Counted from the stretch's first letter, positions 1-8,702 are shown. The stretch is 64,000 nt of DNA from Bradyrhizobium guangdongense (GCF_004114975.1 NZ_CP030051.1:5704001-5768000); one strand, 5' to 3'. Made by a program: numbers and translations. Notes: a model not told the origin generated them from the letters alone.

Positions 1-1
1 C

Positions 2-556
2 GCGCGCGGGCTCACCCCGATCGGCCCGACCGATTTCGAACGCCCTGTGACGCTGCCCGACGGCACCGTCTCGGCCGCCAAGTTCCGCACCTTCATGTGG
101 CCGACCGCGGAAGCACCGGGCGGCGTTCGCATCTTCGCCTGTCAGCACAAGACACGCGAGACGGTGTGGATCCCCGCGTTGATGACCCACGCCAATGCGG
201 CAAAGCGGATCCGCGAGGTGCTGATCGCAACGCCAGAGCCGGCGAAGGAAGCGGCGCATCTGGCGCGGCTGATCGATCGCGAACCGACGGCGGGAGCCGA
301 CGGTGCCGTGACGGTGGCCTCAGGCGGCGACCGCGCCGACTTCGTCTATCTGACGCTCGACCAGCTCGGCAAACGCTATCCCGGTGTGCCGCTCACTGGC
401 CTCTCCGAACGCGGCGGCGCGGCACTGGTGCTCGTCAGCGATGACCTCGTGGCAACCGAGAAGGCGCTCGGCTCGGCGGGCGTCCGTAGTAGGAGCGCGA
501 TCGTCGTGCCTCCCGCCAAAGCCAACGGCACCCTGCTCGCCTTCATTGCCGGCTAA
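2..556 (+). CDS. Glyoxalase-like (VOC) domain protein, 5' end outside window
   Basis: The reading frame is open from the first bases of the window with no stop, so this is the C-terminal part of a longer gene. A GTG at 47 could be taken as a start, but the residues before it continue the same kind of sequence. The fragment (about 184 residues) has an FMWPTAEAPGG...CQHKT segment followed by a second alpha/beta half, which resembles the C-terminal half of the Glyoxalase_3 type of VOC proteins seen in alphaproteobacteria. No catalytic residues can be assigned from the fragment, and the substrate is unknown. Confidence 0.65.
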   Translation, partial: ARGLTPIGPTDFERPVTLPDGTVSAAKFRTFMWPTAEAPGGVRIFACQHKTRETVWIPALMTHANAAKRIREVLIATPEPAKEAAHLARLIDREPTAGADGAVTVASGGDRADFVYLTLDQLGKRYPGVPLTGLSERGGAALVLVSDDLVATEKALGSAGVRSRSAIVVPPAKANGTLLAFIAG

Positions 557-707
557 TTCGAACCACCACCGCGTTCCTGCACTGGGAACACCGTACTAAC
601 ACTGGAGGTGCCCGCATCATCGCAGCTTCGCCGCAATTACGGTTAAGAAGTCCTTGTCACCGGCGCGCCGCTGGTCGTTCCCCCACAGTTCGAGGACTTT
701 TACCGAG

Positions 708-1646
708 ATGCGATTTCTCGTCGCGGCTTGCGCTGCGTTCCTGCTTCTGATGTGCGACGTCAGCTCTCCGCCGACCCAAAGCGCTCATGTCGACGACGCG
801 ACGCCAAAGTCCGATCGCGCGCCCTCGCTGGTTCCGCTCGTCGAAATGTTCCTCGCAAGCGTGCAGGCCATCGAGCTCGCCAATGCGCGCGCCTCGTACG
901 AGGAGACGATCGAGCCGCCGCCCGCGGTCGAAACGGCCGAACAGGTTTCGGTTTCACCGACCGAGCAATTCTGCCGCGCACTCAAGGAAGCGGCCGAGGA
1001 GAGCGGCATTCCCGTGCCGTTCTTCGCCCGCCTGCTCTGGCAGGAGAGCCGGTTCAAGTCCAACGAGGTCAGCCAGGCCGGCGCACAAGGCGTTGCTCAG
1101 TTCATGCCGGAGACAGCCGCAGAGGTCGGGCTCGACGATCCCTTCGATCCCATCAAGGCGCTGCCCGCCTCGGCGAAGTTCCTGCGCAAGCTCCGCGACG
1201 ATTTCGGCAATCTCGGTCTCGCCGCGGCCGCCTACAATGCAGGCCCCGGCCGGATCCAGAAATGGCTCGCGAAGGAAAGCGACCTGCCGCGCGAGACGCG
1301 CGACTATGTGCGCATCATCACCGGCACCAGGGCCGAGGACTGGATCGAACGCGCCGATGCGCTCGCGATCCGCATCGACCTGCCGCGCGAGGCGCCGTGC
1401 GAAGGCGTCGGCAGCCTGTCCAAGAGCAAGGACGTCGCCTGGGTCCCGGCGAGCCTCACGCCTTCGGCCACCAGCATCATCCGCAGGGCCGAGCAACTGG
1501 CGGCACGGCTCGCAGCAAACCGCGCCCGCAAGCACCTCGTGTCCCTGCTCCGCAAGAACGGCGCGGCCCACGGCAAGGCACGCAGCATGATCGCGGCGCG
1601 CGTCAGGAGCGCAAAGACGCACGCCATCCGAGTCGCGGCGCGCTAG
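708..1646 (+). CDS. Lytic transglycosylase, SLT domain
   Basis: Predicted periplasmic murein-cleaving enzyme of 312 residues. The start is placed at ATG 708 because it opens directly into a signal peptide (residues 1-20, hydrophobic core AACAAFLLLM); the upstream TTG at 654 would put 18 polar residues in front. The SLT domain covers about residues 85-215: the catalytic Glu is E113 in WQESRF, followed by GVAQFMPETA (128-137) and AYNAGPG (175-181), the standard family-1 signatures. The C-terminal 90 residues are Arg/Ala-rich and lack a known domain. It stands alone between the VOC gene and a Nudix gene. Involvement in a specific secretion or division system cannot be told from the context. Confidence 0.9.
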   Translation: MRFLVAACAAFLLLMCDVSSPPTQSAHVDDATPKSDRAPSLVPLVEMFLASVQAIELANARASYEETIEPPPAVETAEQVSVSPTEQFCRALKEAAEESGIPVPFFARLLWQESRFKSNEVSQAGAQGVAQFMPETAAEVGLDDPFDPIKALPASAKFLRKLRDDFGNLGLAAAAYNAGPGRIQKWLAKESDLPRETRDYVRIITGTRAEDWIERADALAIRIDLPREAPCEGVGSLSKSKDVAWVPASLTPSATSIIRRAEQLAARLAANRARKHLVSLLRKNGAAHGKARSMIAARVRSAKTHAIRVAAR

Positions 1647-1696
1647 CCGAACTGATAAGCAGGCCCAGAGGACCACAGCCTGCACGGAACCTCGCG

Positions 1697-2167
1697 ATGC
1701 CATCGAGAAGCGCCGGCATCCTTGCCTATCGAAAACGCCGCACATGCGAGGTGCTCCTCGTCCATCCCGGCGGACCGTTCTGGCGCAACAAGGATCTCGG
1801 CGCGTGGTCGATTCCCAAGGGCGAATATGGCGGGGACGAGGACGCCGAAGTCGCAGCACGCCGGGAGTTTACCGAAGAGCTCGGACTTGAAGTCTTGGGA
1901 CCGCTGATCCTGCTCGGCGAGGTCAAACAACGCGGCGGCAAAATCGTCACCGCGTTCGCAGCCGAGCTGGACGTCGAGGTCGCCGGCATCCGCAGCAACA
2001 CATTCGAGATCGAATGGCCGCCTCGCAGCGGCCACCGGCAGCGCTTCCCGGAGGTCGACCGCGCCGAGTGGTTTGCACTCGCGCAGGCGTACGAGAAGAT
2101 CAACCAGGGACAACGCCCGCTGCTCGACCTCGTGGCACAGCTGGGCCGCAGCGGAAAGGCGCCTTGA
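1697..2167 (+). CDS. Nudix hydrolase
   Basis: A 156-residue Nudix protein that should hydrolyse a nucleoside-diphosphate-linked substrate with Mg2+. The Nudix box is complete at residues 42-64: G42, E48, R56-E57, E60-E61, G63, matching GX5EX7REUXEEXGU exactly. The protein starts SAGILAYR, as in the NTP-pyrophosphohydrolase and diadenosine polyphosphate group of Nudix proteins, and WSIPKGE precedes the box. ATG 1697 is chosen because the domain begins immediately after it; the frame is open further upstream only as antisense-like sequence over the transglycosylase. The substrate cannot be assigned. Confidence 0.9.
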   Translation: MPSRSAGILAYRKRRTCEVLLVHPGGPFWRNKDLGAWSIPKGEYGGDEDAEVAARREFTEELGLEVLGPLILLGEVKQRGGKIVTAFAAELDVEVAGIRSNTFEIEWPPRSGHRQRFPEVDRAEWFALAQAYEKINQGQRPLLDLVAQLGRSGKAP

Positions 2168-2501
2168 TCGTCCTACGGGCCGACGTTGACCCCCGCTGTC
2201 CAGACAAAATCGTCAAAACAACCCCATGCACAGTAGCGGGCGCCGTCCGAACTACGACCTAGGCTGCTCCGATTGCGGAATCTCAGAAATCGCGTTTGAC
2301 ACGTCGGGCAAAACAGGCGCATAATGACATGATCGCGATATCAGCCTCTGCCTGCGCCATAACGTCATGGCGCGCATCTCGGCCAGGCTGCGCGACAACG
2401 CCTCAACAACATCTGACAATCTCAACCGCCGCGACGACAGACGCGCGATCGGCCTTGCTTGCCGCGAGCCATTGCGTCTGCGCCGGCCAAGGACACATCC
2501 C
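2168..2501. other. Intergenic stretch, no gene seen
   Basis: 334 bases between the Nudix gene and the next gene. Short frames cross it, but none has a ribosome site or protein-like composition. The last bases carry AAGGA about eight bases before ATG 2502, a plausible ribosome binding site. No convincing promoter or repeat was found. Confidence 0.4.
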
Positions 2502-3095
2502 ATGACGACCTCCCTGACACATCCCGCGACAGCCCTCGTGGCCAGCGCTCCCGCCGCGATCATCGCAGGCCCGAAAGTCAAGCTCCGCCGCAACCGCATC
2601 GTGATCGAGCATCCCGATACGCGCGCCGGCGAAAAGCTGCTGGCCGAGGCGCTCGGTGCCGTCGACCGCGACGCGCTGCATGGCCTCCTGGGCCAGCTGG
2701 CCAAAGCCAGCGCGGTGGCGCGCAAGCCCGACCAGGGCAATCTGTCCTTCATGATCTCGATGCTGAAGAGCATGACACCGAAGGACTCGCTCGAAGCCAT
2801 GCTGGCAGCGCAGATGGTGAGCATCCACGTCGCCTCGATGCGTTGCGCCTGCCGCCTCGCCTGCACCGACGACGTGCCGCAGCAGGAGAGCCTCACGCGC
2901 GCCCTGACCCGGCTGGCCCGCACCTATGCAGCCCAGATGGAGGCGCTGAACCGCCATCGCAGCAACGACGCCTGTGCGATCACGGTGCAGAACCTGTCGG
3001 TGCAGGACGGCGGCAAGGCCGTCGTCGGCCATTTCACGCAACACGCAAACCTGATCGCGGCGCAGCCGAACCTGGTCGATGCGGTCACGGCGTGA
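2502..3095 (+). CDS. Hypothetical protein, alpha-helical, cysteine cluster
   Basis: Not recognised as a named family. The start at ATG 2502 is supported by AAGGA eight bases upstream; the frame stays open to 2367 but that extension is Arg-rich and unlike the body. The 197-residue product is mostly helical, with a central segment containing MRCACRLACTDD and a C-terminal stretch beginning ITVQNLSVQDGG that looks like beta structure. The stop overlaps the GTG of the next gene by four bases (GTGA), so the two are probably translated together. The pairing with a short HGG-motif protein is reminiscent of phage-derived small genes in Bradyrhizobium, but no terminase or capsid gene is nearby. Confidence 0.7.
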   Translation: MTTSLTHPATALVASAPAAIIAGPKVKLRRNRIVIEHPDTRAGEKLLAEALGAVDRDALHGLLGQLAKASAVARKPDQGNLSFMISMLKSMTPKDSLEAMLAAQMVSIHVASMRCACRLACTDDVPQQESLTRALTRLARTYAAQMEALNRHRSNDACAITVQNLSVQDGGKAVVGHFTQHANLIAAQPNLVDAVTA

Positions 3096-3454
3096 GCCAC
3101 AACCGCAACACCGGTCCGATGCGAGCAAGCCCGCGCTGCGGCGCCCGGACACGCAATGGTGAAACCTGCCGCGCGCCGGCGCTGCGCGGCAAGGTACGTT
3201 GCCGCATGCATGGCGGAGCATGGGGATCGGGAGCCCCATTCGGGAACGGCAACGCCGTCAAGCACGGCTTCTTCACCGCCGAAGCCATCGAGGAGCGGAA
3301 GTTCGTTCGGACCGTGCTGACCGAAGCGGAGGCCTTCCTGCGCAAACTCCCCGCGGGATCTTTGCCAAGCGGCAGGCCCGACGCGAGCGGAACCCCACAC
3401 GGCGCAGCGGGAACGGATTCCCCTCCTCCGCACTTAACAAAGGCTGGGAAGTGA
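3092..3454 (+). CDS. HGGxG-motif small zinc-ribbon-like protein
   Basis: A 120-residue protein in the same operon as the gene before it (GTGA overlap at 3092-3095). An internal ATG at 3119 is an alternative start. The N-terminal half carries CGARTRNGETC, then C-x-MHGGAWG and GNGNAVKHG, the pattern of small HGGxG-motif proteins often found beside phage terminase genes, where the Cys/His residues probably bind zinc. The C-terminal half is Pro/Gly-rich and low in complexity. Function unknown; a nucleic-acid-binding role is an inference from the motif. Confidence 0.65.
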   Translation: MSHNRNTGPMRASPRCGARTRNGETCRAPALRGKVRCRMHGGAWGSGAPFGNGNAVKHGFFTAEAIEERKFVRTVLTEAEAFLRKLPAGSLPSGRPDASGTPHGAAGTDSPPPHLTKAGK

Positions 3455-3462
3455 GGTGCAAC

Positions 3463-3819
3463 ATGGGCCAATCGAAGCCGATCCGGCCGACCGCCATCGT
3501 CGTCGAGGACGACGATATCCAGCGCGAGATGCTGACGATGCTGCTCGAGGACAACAATTTCGACGTGCTCCAGTGCGAGGACGCCGAGACGGCAGCTCTG
3601 GCGGTGAAGGCGCGGCATCCGTCCCTGATCGTCACCGACATCAGCCTGGTCGGGAAGATGAACGGCGTCGATCTCGCTCACTTCGCGCAACAGCAGAATG
3701 CCGGTGTGCGGATCGTCGTGATCTCGGGCCGCCCGCTGCCCCGTCCCCTGCCGCCGGGGGCAAGGTTCATCACCAAGCCGGTCTTTCCGACGGCGCTGCT
3801 CGCGGAGACCGCGCAATAG
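3463..3819 (+). CDS. Stand-alone response regulator receiver domain
   Basis: A 118-residue single-domain receiver. The acidic cluster E15-D16-D17, the phospho-acceptor D59 in LIVTDIS and K105 in FITKP are all in place, so phosphorylation should work. There is no output domain, so it probably acts by protein contact or as a phosphate relay or sink. ATG 3463 has GTGAGG seven bases upstream. The loop before K105 is proline-rich (PLPRPLPPG), which is somewhat unusual. No kinase is adjacent; the HWE-type kinase at 21.9-25.1 kb is the nearest in the window, but a partnership is not implied. Confidence 0.88.
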   Translation: MGQSKPIRPTAIVVEDDDIQREMLTMLLEDNNFDVLQCEDAETAALAVKARHPSLIVTDISLVGKMNGVDLAHFAQQQNAGVRIVVISGRPLPRPLPPGARFITKPVFPTALLAETAQ

Positions 3820-3849
3820 CAGCTGTTTGCTGCCGCGCAGCCCGCACGC

Positions 3850-4587
3850 TCACCGTTCGATCCAACCGCTAGCGATCGCGCTGGCCCAGCTCGCCATGCC
3901 CTTGTCGCGCGCGAGCGCAGCCATGGCCGTGCCGTCGTAGGGCACGTAGCGAAGCGTCGCGGACCAGCCGGCGCGGGTCCGCTCCAGAATTGCGTAGCAG
4001 GCGTGCGGTGTGCCGACCTCGACCACATAAGGAACCGGCGTGCGTCCATCGTAGCCCGGCAGCCCGACGCTGCCGGGATTGACGATCATTCGCCCATCCC
4101 TGAGGCGGACCACACGCGGGATATGCGTGTGTCCGCAGAGAATGAGCTCTGCGTCGATACCTTCAGCGCCGGCCTCGATCAGATCGATGGGGCTCGCGCG
4201 GACGCTGCCGTCGGCAGCGACCTGATCGAGCCAGAAGGCCGCATCGTCTTCGGGCGACGCATGGCAGAGAAACACGCTTTCGCGATAGACGAGCGTCGGC
4301 GGCATGCCGGCCATCCAGTCGAAATGCCTGCGCTCCAGCTGCCGGAAATCGCTCCGCGCCGACGTCCCTCCCCGCCAGAGCTCGACGAGAATGCGGTCCT
4401 GGTCACCCTGCACCGATGGAAAGCCCCGCGCCATCAGCAGGTCCGCCGTCCTGGCAGCCTCGAGCGGGCCGCTGACGTGATCACCGAGGTTGACGATCGC
4501 GCGGATGCCGAGCTCAGCGATATCGGCGAGCACGGCTTCAAGCGCCGGGCAGTTGCCATGGATGTCCGCGATCGCAGCAAATTTCAT
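3850..4587 (-). CDS. Metallophosphoesterase (YfcE/MJ0936-like)
   Basis: A 245-residue calcineurin-like phosphoesterase. Metal-site motifs: D8-x-H10 (ADIHGN), GD35-36 (NLGDHVSGP) and GHTH at 152-155, plus H109. The usual GN[HC][DE] motif reads QGDQD (60-64), so the conserved Asn is replaced by Asp; activity could be altered. The start at 4587 is supported by GGAGGGCGAG directly upstream on the minus strand and by the domain starting at residue 2; a longer frame to 4761 adds unrelated residues. It converges with the receiver gene at 3819. The substrate is unknown (phosphodiester or phosphoprotein). Confidence 0.85.
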   Translation of the reverse strand: MKFAAIADIHGNCPALEAVLADIAELGIRAIVNLGDHVSGPLEAARTADLLMARGFPSVQGDQDRILVELWRGGTSARSDFRQLERRHFDWMAGMPPTLVYRESVFLCHASPEDDAAFWLDQVAADGSVRASPIDLIEAGAEGIDAELILCGHTHIPRVVRLRDGRMIVNPGSVGLPGYDGRTPVPYVVEVGTPHACYAILERTRAGWSATLRYVPYDGTAMAALARDKGMASWASAIASGWIER

Positions 4588-5068
4588 CTCGCCCTCCGCC
4601 TTCAGGGACGACCGACGATGCTCGTGTTGCGGGAGGATGCAGGACTGGCCGTTCGCTTTAGCTGCATTTTGAGAAGCGCCCGCAAGCTGAGTGTCAAATC
4701 GGCGCCGTGCGGAAACGTAGCACCGTATTGACGGCGCGAGCAAGTGACGATGCCAGTCCATCGGCCAGGCTGCGCTTGATCTGAGGGAAGTCCGCTCATT
4801 GCGCAGAGCGGACCAGATTTGCCCAACCGGGCTCTTTGCAGTTTGACCGTGAGCGGACCTTCGCGTCGGGCGCCCAGGATCAGAGACATGAAACTACGGT
4901 CGCGCAGGCAGCGCAGCCTGCAATCCGACCCAGCTAGGGCACGTTAACTGGTGGCATAGATGCGGTCGGGCGCGGTACCAAAAATTTGTTTGATGCTGGC
5001 CTCGTGCGGCCAACATAAGCGAGAAAGCTACAAAAACAATGAGAAGCTCCCGCATCGAGCGACTCATA
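4588..5068. other. Intergenic stretch holding dispersed repeat copy A
   Basis: 481 bases without a credible gene. It contains one copy of the dispersed repeat (4769-4860, listed separately). From about 4900 the base composition turns visibly more AT-rich and stays so through the next group of genes, which may mark the edge of an accessory region. Nothing else was identified. Confidence 0.5.
4769..4860 (+). repeat. Dispersed repeat, copy A
   Basis: Shares several blocks with three other places in the window: tccgctcattgcg, gcggaccagatttgc, caaccg-gctctttgcagttt and gagcggac. The ends are approximate. The copy is shorter than B, C and D at its left side. Copies differ by substitutions and small indels, so they are old. 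It does not overlap a gene. Confidence 0.75.
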
Positions 5069-5248
5069 TCAAGGCATAGCCACCATCATCGGAAGGGCAG
5101 CCTCGCCGTTTCCAGGACCGCCCAACGCAAAGTAGAGCGCAATGAGAGCGATTGCTCCCAAAATGCTATAACCAGCAGTGATCCATCCGTCGTAGTCTCG
5201 TGTCGCCTGCGCTGACGACGCGGTGTGAGTATATTCGGTGGTTGCCAT
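5069..5248 (-). CDS. Small single-span membrane protein (59 aa)
   Basis: The start at ATG 5248 has AGGAG seven to eight bases upstream; the frame extends to 5314 but without a better site. The polar N-terminus (MATTEYTHTASSAQ) is followed by one membrane helix (about residues 27-43, ILGAIALIALYFALGG) and a short tail with MMVAMP at the end. No family recognised. It lies in a run of three small minus-strand genes, each with its own ribosome site, in the AT-richer stretch, which suggests stress- or envelope-related micro-proteins, but this is only inferred from size and topology. Confidence 0.6.
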   Translation of the reverse strand: MATTEYTHTASSAQATRDYDGWITAGYSILGAIALIALYFALGGPGNGEAALPMMVAMP

Positions 5249-5333
5249 GACCTGACTCCTTCGAGTTTTGGCGCACCATAAGGCGCGCCGAGATGACGGC
5301 GAGTGGCTCCTCACTTATGAAATGCGGCAGACG

Positions 5334-5573
5334 TTAGTGATTCGATCGAATGTCGGTGCGCAAGGTGGCGTGCTGTTCTATGCCGCTTGACGTGGTCATG
5401 CGCTGGTGGACACCAATCGCGGTTCCGCCAGCCAAGAACAAGCAGGTGTAGAAGCCCAGCACGACTTTAGTCCAGCGCTTGTGAGTCATCCTGTCTTCGC
5501 GAGTGCTTGCAGCAGGCTCGTTTGGTGAAAAGCCGTTGGTGATGTGTGCGGAATCTTCGCTAAAATAATCCAT
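5334..5573 (-). CDS. Small membrane protein (79 aa)
   Basis: ATG 5573 is preceded by AAGGAG with a seven-base spacer, a strong ribosome site; the upstream in-frame ATG at 5603 lacks one. The first 35 residues are acidic and polar (MDYFSEDSAHITNG), then one transmembrane helix (about residues 38-57, VVLGFYTCLFLAGGTAIGV) and a basic/polar C-terminus. No family recognised. It is separated from the next small gene at 5248 by only 85 bases on the same strand, so the two may share a transcript. Confidence 0.6.
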   Translation of the reverse strand: MDYFSEDSAHITNGFSPNEPAASTREDRMTHKRWTKVVLGFYTCLFLAGGTAIGVHQRMTTSSGIEQHATLRTDIRSNH

Positions 5574-5790
5574 GGAAAAGCTCCTTGGAATTTGATCAGG
5601 CATGAATTCCGAAAGTTTTCATCAAAAGTGAATTGGTCCTACTTCCTGACAATCGGAAAAGCGTTTCGCCAGCAGGATTTTCTGTTTCACGCCGTGAAGA
5701 TTACTCAGAGACACGCAACGCCTGCCCAGCGCTTCTCTGCGAGCCAGTCCTTGTCAGACCACGGAGAGTTGACTGAGATCCAGTGACGCC

Positions 5791-6039
5791 TCAGCAACTT
5801 TCAGTGTTCTCGCACTTCAGAACCGCAATCTGATGGGGAGAGGCCGGCATACCGTCCAACATTCGCGTCGGCCTAACCGTGCTCTCCTCCACGCGGGACG
5901 AGCCCAGCACGGCTACTTGATGCTGGGCGATCGGGAAGCCCGCAAGTTCAAAAGTTGGAAGGCGCAATGCGCACGCGTCGGCGCGATGGGTTGCACACAG
6001 GGCAGCAATGGCAGTTACCATTAGGAACGGATTTTTCAT
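5791..6039 (-). CDS. Small secreted protein (82 aa)
   Basis: ATG 6039 opens a signal peptide (KNPFLMVTAIAALCATHRADA, cleavage likely near residue 20-22); AGGGTGAGG lies just upstream. A GTG nine bases earlier is possible but less likely. The mature part has two Cys residues (one near the cleavage site, one close to the C-terminus in LKCENTESC), which could form a disulphide, and two similar phrases, FPIAQHQVAVL and ASPHQIAVL, which look like an internal duplication of about 40 residues. No known family. Confidence 0.6.
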   Translation of the reverse strand: MKNPFLMVTAIAALCATHRADACALRLPTFELAGFPIAQHQVAVLGSSRVEESTVRPTRMLDGMPASPHQIAVLKCENTESC

Positions 6040-6328
6040 GGGCCTCACCCTTTTGAAGTGGAGGTATTCCCAATACGAATTCCGTAATCAACCTAGCCCC
6101 GGCCCCGGATGCCCTATGTGAAGTTGTTCACTATGGGGCGCGAAAAACTTGCAAAGGTTCATCGGATGGTGCACGCGAATAAAGGTCAACGTGACTGCAT
6201 GTTTTGCGAAAGTCCGAGCCCTTTGTCCGGAATTGGCCCGCTGCTGCCCCTCTTGCGAACCGCCGCAGCGTCCGCTTTCCGACGTGGGCCGGACCGGCCG
6301 TGAGGCGCGGTCGAAGTCGCAGTTGACC

Positions 6329-7006
6329 CTAAGCCGACTTGGACATAAGCATCCCCGCCGTAGCGAGCAAACTTTCACGTTCATTAGGAGGCATCGCCTG
6401 GATACGGCGCATCGTCGCAAGCCGTATCGCAACGAAGCCGCCGACAAAGATAGCTACCTTGCTGACGATGCCGAAGATCGGCATGACCATCGCCCAAGTT
6501 TGGACAGTGCAGACGGCGGCGACCAGTGCATTAAGGACGGCGGACAGGAACATGAGAGCGGCCCAGCAGTAACCTACGACGACAGCGACATCGGAAGACA
6601 CCGCCTTTGCAATCCCCGGCAGGTAGCGGATCATCCAGCCCGCCCTAAGCATCATGGCTCCTACGATCCCGTAGATAAGGCTTGGCTTGAAGAGCACGAA
6701 GCGCGGATCGTCAGTGGCGATGGTCGCCGAACCTGCGGCGAGGACCAGAAAGAGGCTCAACCACTCCATGCTGTGGACGGGCCTTCCTCGAATAAGCTGA
6801 ATTAAGATCTGGATCACCCCTAAAGCCGAGCCCAGAACAACCGATAAGATCGTATTGTGCGTCAGGAGCTGCAGCACCACGAAGAAGATTGTAGAGGAAA
6901 GATCAAGAAGCAGAAACTTGGCCGCCCTCAAAAAATCTGACACCAGATCGGCTCCGAGTCCGTGGTTTCGCTTCTCCAGATACAACCCGGGGTTGGTTCG
7001 ACGCAA
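6329..7006 (-). CDS. YciB/IspZ-type inner membrane protein
   Basis: A 225-residue multi-span protein. The centre carries the family hallmark DDPRFVLFKPSLIY (residues 99-112; in YciB proteins DDP.F...KPT.IY), inside about five membrane helices. YciB family proteins sit in the inner membrane and affect cell envelope and division. This one is longer than the usual ~180 residues and is isolated among accessory genes, so it is probably a divergent paralogue rather than the housekeeping copy. The start is uncertain: TTG at 7006 has only a weak AAGGAC site, and a GTG 22 codons in is possible. Dispersed repeat copy B starts about 20 bases upstream. Confidence 0.7.
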   Translation of the reverse strand: MRRTNPGLYLEKRNHGLGADLVSDFLRAAKFLLLDLSSTIFFVVLQLLTHNTILSVVLGSALGVIQILIQLIRGRPVHSMEWLSLFLVLAAGSATIATDDPRFVLFKPSLIYGIVGAMMLRAGWMIRYLPGIAKAVSSDVAVVVGYCWAALMFLSAVLNALVAAVCTVQTWAMVMPIFGIVSKVAIFVGGFVAIRLATMRRIQAMPPNERESLLATAGMLMSKSA

Positions 7007-7025
7007 GTCCTTTCGATCTCGCGGT

Positions 7026-7163
7026 CTGGTCCGCTTCTGGCCCGACTGCGAAGTTGCGCCGCATCGCTCGGAGGTCCGCTTATTGCCCTAGGGCAGACGA
7101 GATTTGCTCAACCGGAGCTCATTGCAGTTCGGCCCAAAGCTGAAGTCCGCGGCCAGCGGACCA
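7026..7163 (+). repeat. Dispersed repeat, copy B
   Basis: Contains ggtccgcttctggcccg, gcgaagttgcgccgca, ggaggtccgcttattgc, gagatttgctcaaccggagc and cattgcagtt. It is the fullest copy and aligns with C and D over nearly its whole length and with A over the right two thirds. It lies in the gap between the YciB-like gene and the hydrolase gene. Confidence 0.8.
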
Positions 7164-7204
7164 ATTGCTGATAAACGCTCTGCGTGACAAGAAGCAGCGG
7201 GTCA

Positions 7205-8512
7205 TCACGGCGGGCCGCACTCTCTCAGGATCTGCGCTACGCGCAACCTCGCTGCGCGTGTGGCGTGGATAAAGTGGATGAGGCCTAATTGATTACGCTC
7301 ATCTTCCGACACTTTGACGGTCGAGACGATGCCCGTAATGCCACTGGGAATCGGTTCGCATTCGATGTGCATCAGGCCTTGGTGCCGCAGAACGTCCCGT
7401 CCAAGAGCGAGGGCTAACACAATATTCGCGGGGATAAGAACCAGCGGACCGACCAACGCAAGCGCCGCATATGCAGCGCCAATCAACAGGGCAACCAGCA
7501 ACGGCACTTCGATCACGGAGCTAAAAATCCCCGCTGCAACGTGCCGTGCCAATGCAACTGGGTCCGTCTCGATAAGGAGCCACACGGTTTGCGGATTGTA
7601 GCTTCCGTCCATTAACGACGTAACAATGAATAGCACTAAGCCCAATCCAAGCGAAAGTTGCAACCGCCCGATCCAAGTCTCACGGTTTAGACGGGCTCGA
7701 AGCCAGTCGAACGGGATAAGCATGCAGCGCGTGAACAGCAGATCCGACACCAAGTCAACGAACTGCGAAGTGCTAATTGCGATGTTCGCTTCATCGCTGG
7801 GGCCACGAACTGCATAAAGTGACCAATCCTGCAACTCTGGTCGAAACCCTTTGTGAATCTCCGCAGCCCTCACTTTGATCAGTCCAATCTTCCAAAGAAC
7901 GAAGAACGTCGGTGTGACCACTGCGATCATCGCCGTCACATACACTGGAAACACCATCCACAAGAGCGCGGGATCAGCAAGAGGATCACGAAACTCGAAA
8001 ACATACACCAGGCAGGCAAAGAGCGTTAAAGGCGCCCACCCGAACCTCAGGGCCATATAGCGCGCCGCGAGTTCGCGGATGTCTCGATCGCTGGGTCTGA
8101 TTTCTGCAAAGGGAGTTGCAAGAGTGATGATTTTCGAGAGAAGATTTCGATTTTGGTCATCCAATATGCAAGCCGCTTCAATCGACACAGACCCTCCGTG
8201 GCTGTGAGCGATAACGACGTGTTCGGCCTCAGGCTCTTTGTCGAACCAGCCGGTCAAGTGTTGCGCAAGCGCTTTGGCTGCACCGTGTCTCGCTTCGAAC
8301 GAATTTTTGCCGTTCCATCGGTACGGCACCCACTCGAAGCGTCGGCCCGTCAGAGTAGCCAATTCGATCTGAAAAGATGAGTGGTCTTCAAACCACGGCG
8401 TCTCCTTGTCCTTGACTCGAAAGGTCTTTCCAAACATCTGACGCCAAAGGCCATAGGGCCAAGTGCCATGAACGGAATGAATAATGAGCTTTGACGAAGG
8501 AACTTCGTTCAT
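7205..8512 (-). CDS. Membrane-anchored alpha/beta hydrolase-like protein
   Basis: A 435-residue protein with a hydrolase-like N-terminal domain and several membrane segments behind it. Residues 9-18 (LIIHSVHGTW) look like a first beta strand with oxyanion loop, and AHSHGG at 102-107 gives the nucleophile elbow with S104. Membrane helices lie at about 158-172, 180-205 (two closely spaced) and, in the second half, near 280-300 and 325-365. The C-terminal about 50 residues are soluble. This arrangement resembles bacterial lipase- or thioesterase-like membrane proteins, but no named family was recognised. The start at ATG 8512 has GGTGA upstream. The codon use and GC are lower than in the flanking core genes, suggesting acquisition. 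Confidence 0.65.
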   Translation of the reverse strand: MNEVPSSKLIIHSVHGTWPYGLWRQMFGKTFRVKDKETPWFEDHSSFQIELATLTGRRFEWVPYRWNGKNSFEARHGAAKALAQHLTGWFDKEPEAEHVVIAHSHGGSVSIEAACILDDQNRNLLSKIITLATPFAEIRPSDRDIRELAARYMALRFGWAPLTLFACLVYVFEFRDPLADPALLWMVFPVYVTAMIAVVTPTFFVLWKIGLIKVRAAEIHKGFRPELQDWSLYAVRGPSDEANIAISTSQFVDLVSDLLFTRCMLIPFDWLRARLNRETWIGRLQLSLGLGLVLFIVTSLMDGSYNPQTVWLLIETDPVALARHVAAGIFSSVIEVPLLVALLIGAAYAALALVGPLVLIPANIVLALALGRDVLRHQGLMHIECEPIPSGITGIVSTVKVSEDERNQLGLIHFIHATRAARLRVAQILRECGPP

Positions 8513-8582
8513 AAATCACCCTGCGAAAGGCGAGTATGTCTTTCCAACGTGCTCCGAAGCATAACACGTTCTCGATCGATGG

Positions 8583-8702
8583 AGGTCCGCTTCTCGCCCG
8601 TCTGGGAAGTTGCGCCTGATCTGACAAAGCTCCGCTCGTCGCGGCAGGACGGACCCAATTTGCTCAACCGGAGCTCTTCGCAGTTTGATCCGGAGCCGAC
8701 CT
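8583..8702 (+). repeat. Dispersed repeat, copy C
   Basis: Matches copies B and D: ggtccgcttctcgcccg, gaagttgcgcctga, ctccgctcgtcgcgg, aatttgctcaaccggagc and tcttcgcagttt. It lies between the divergent hydrolase gene and the sigma-factor operon, close to where that operon's promoter would be. Confidence 0.8.
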
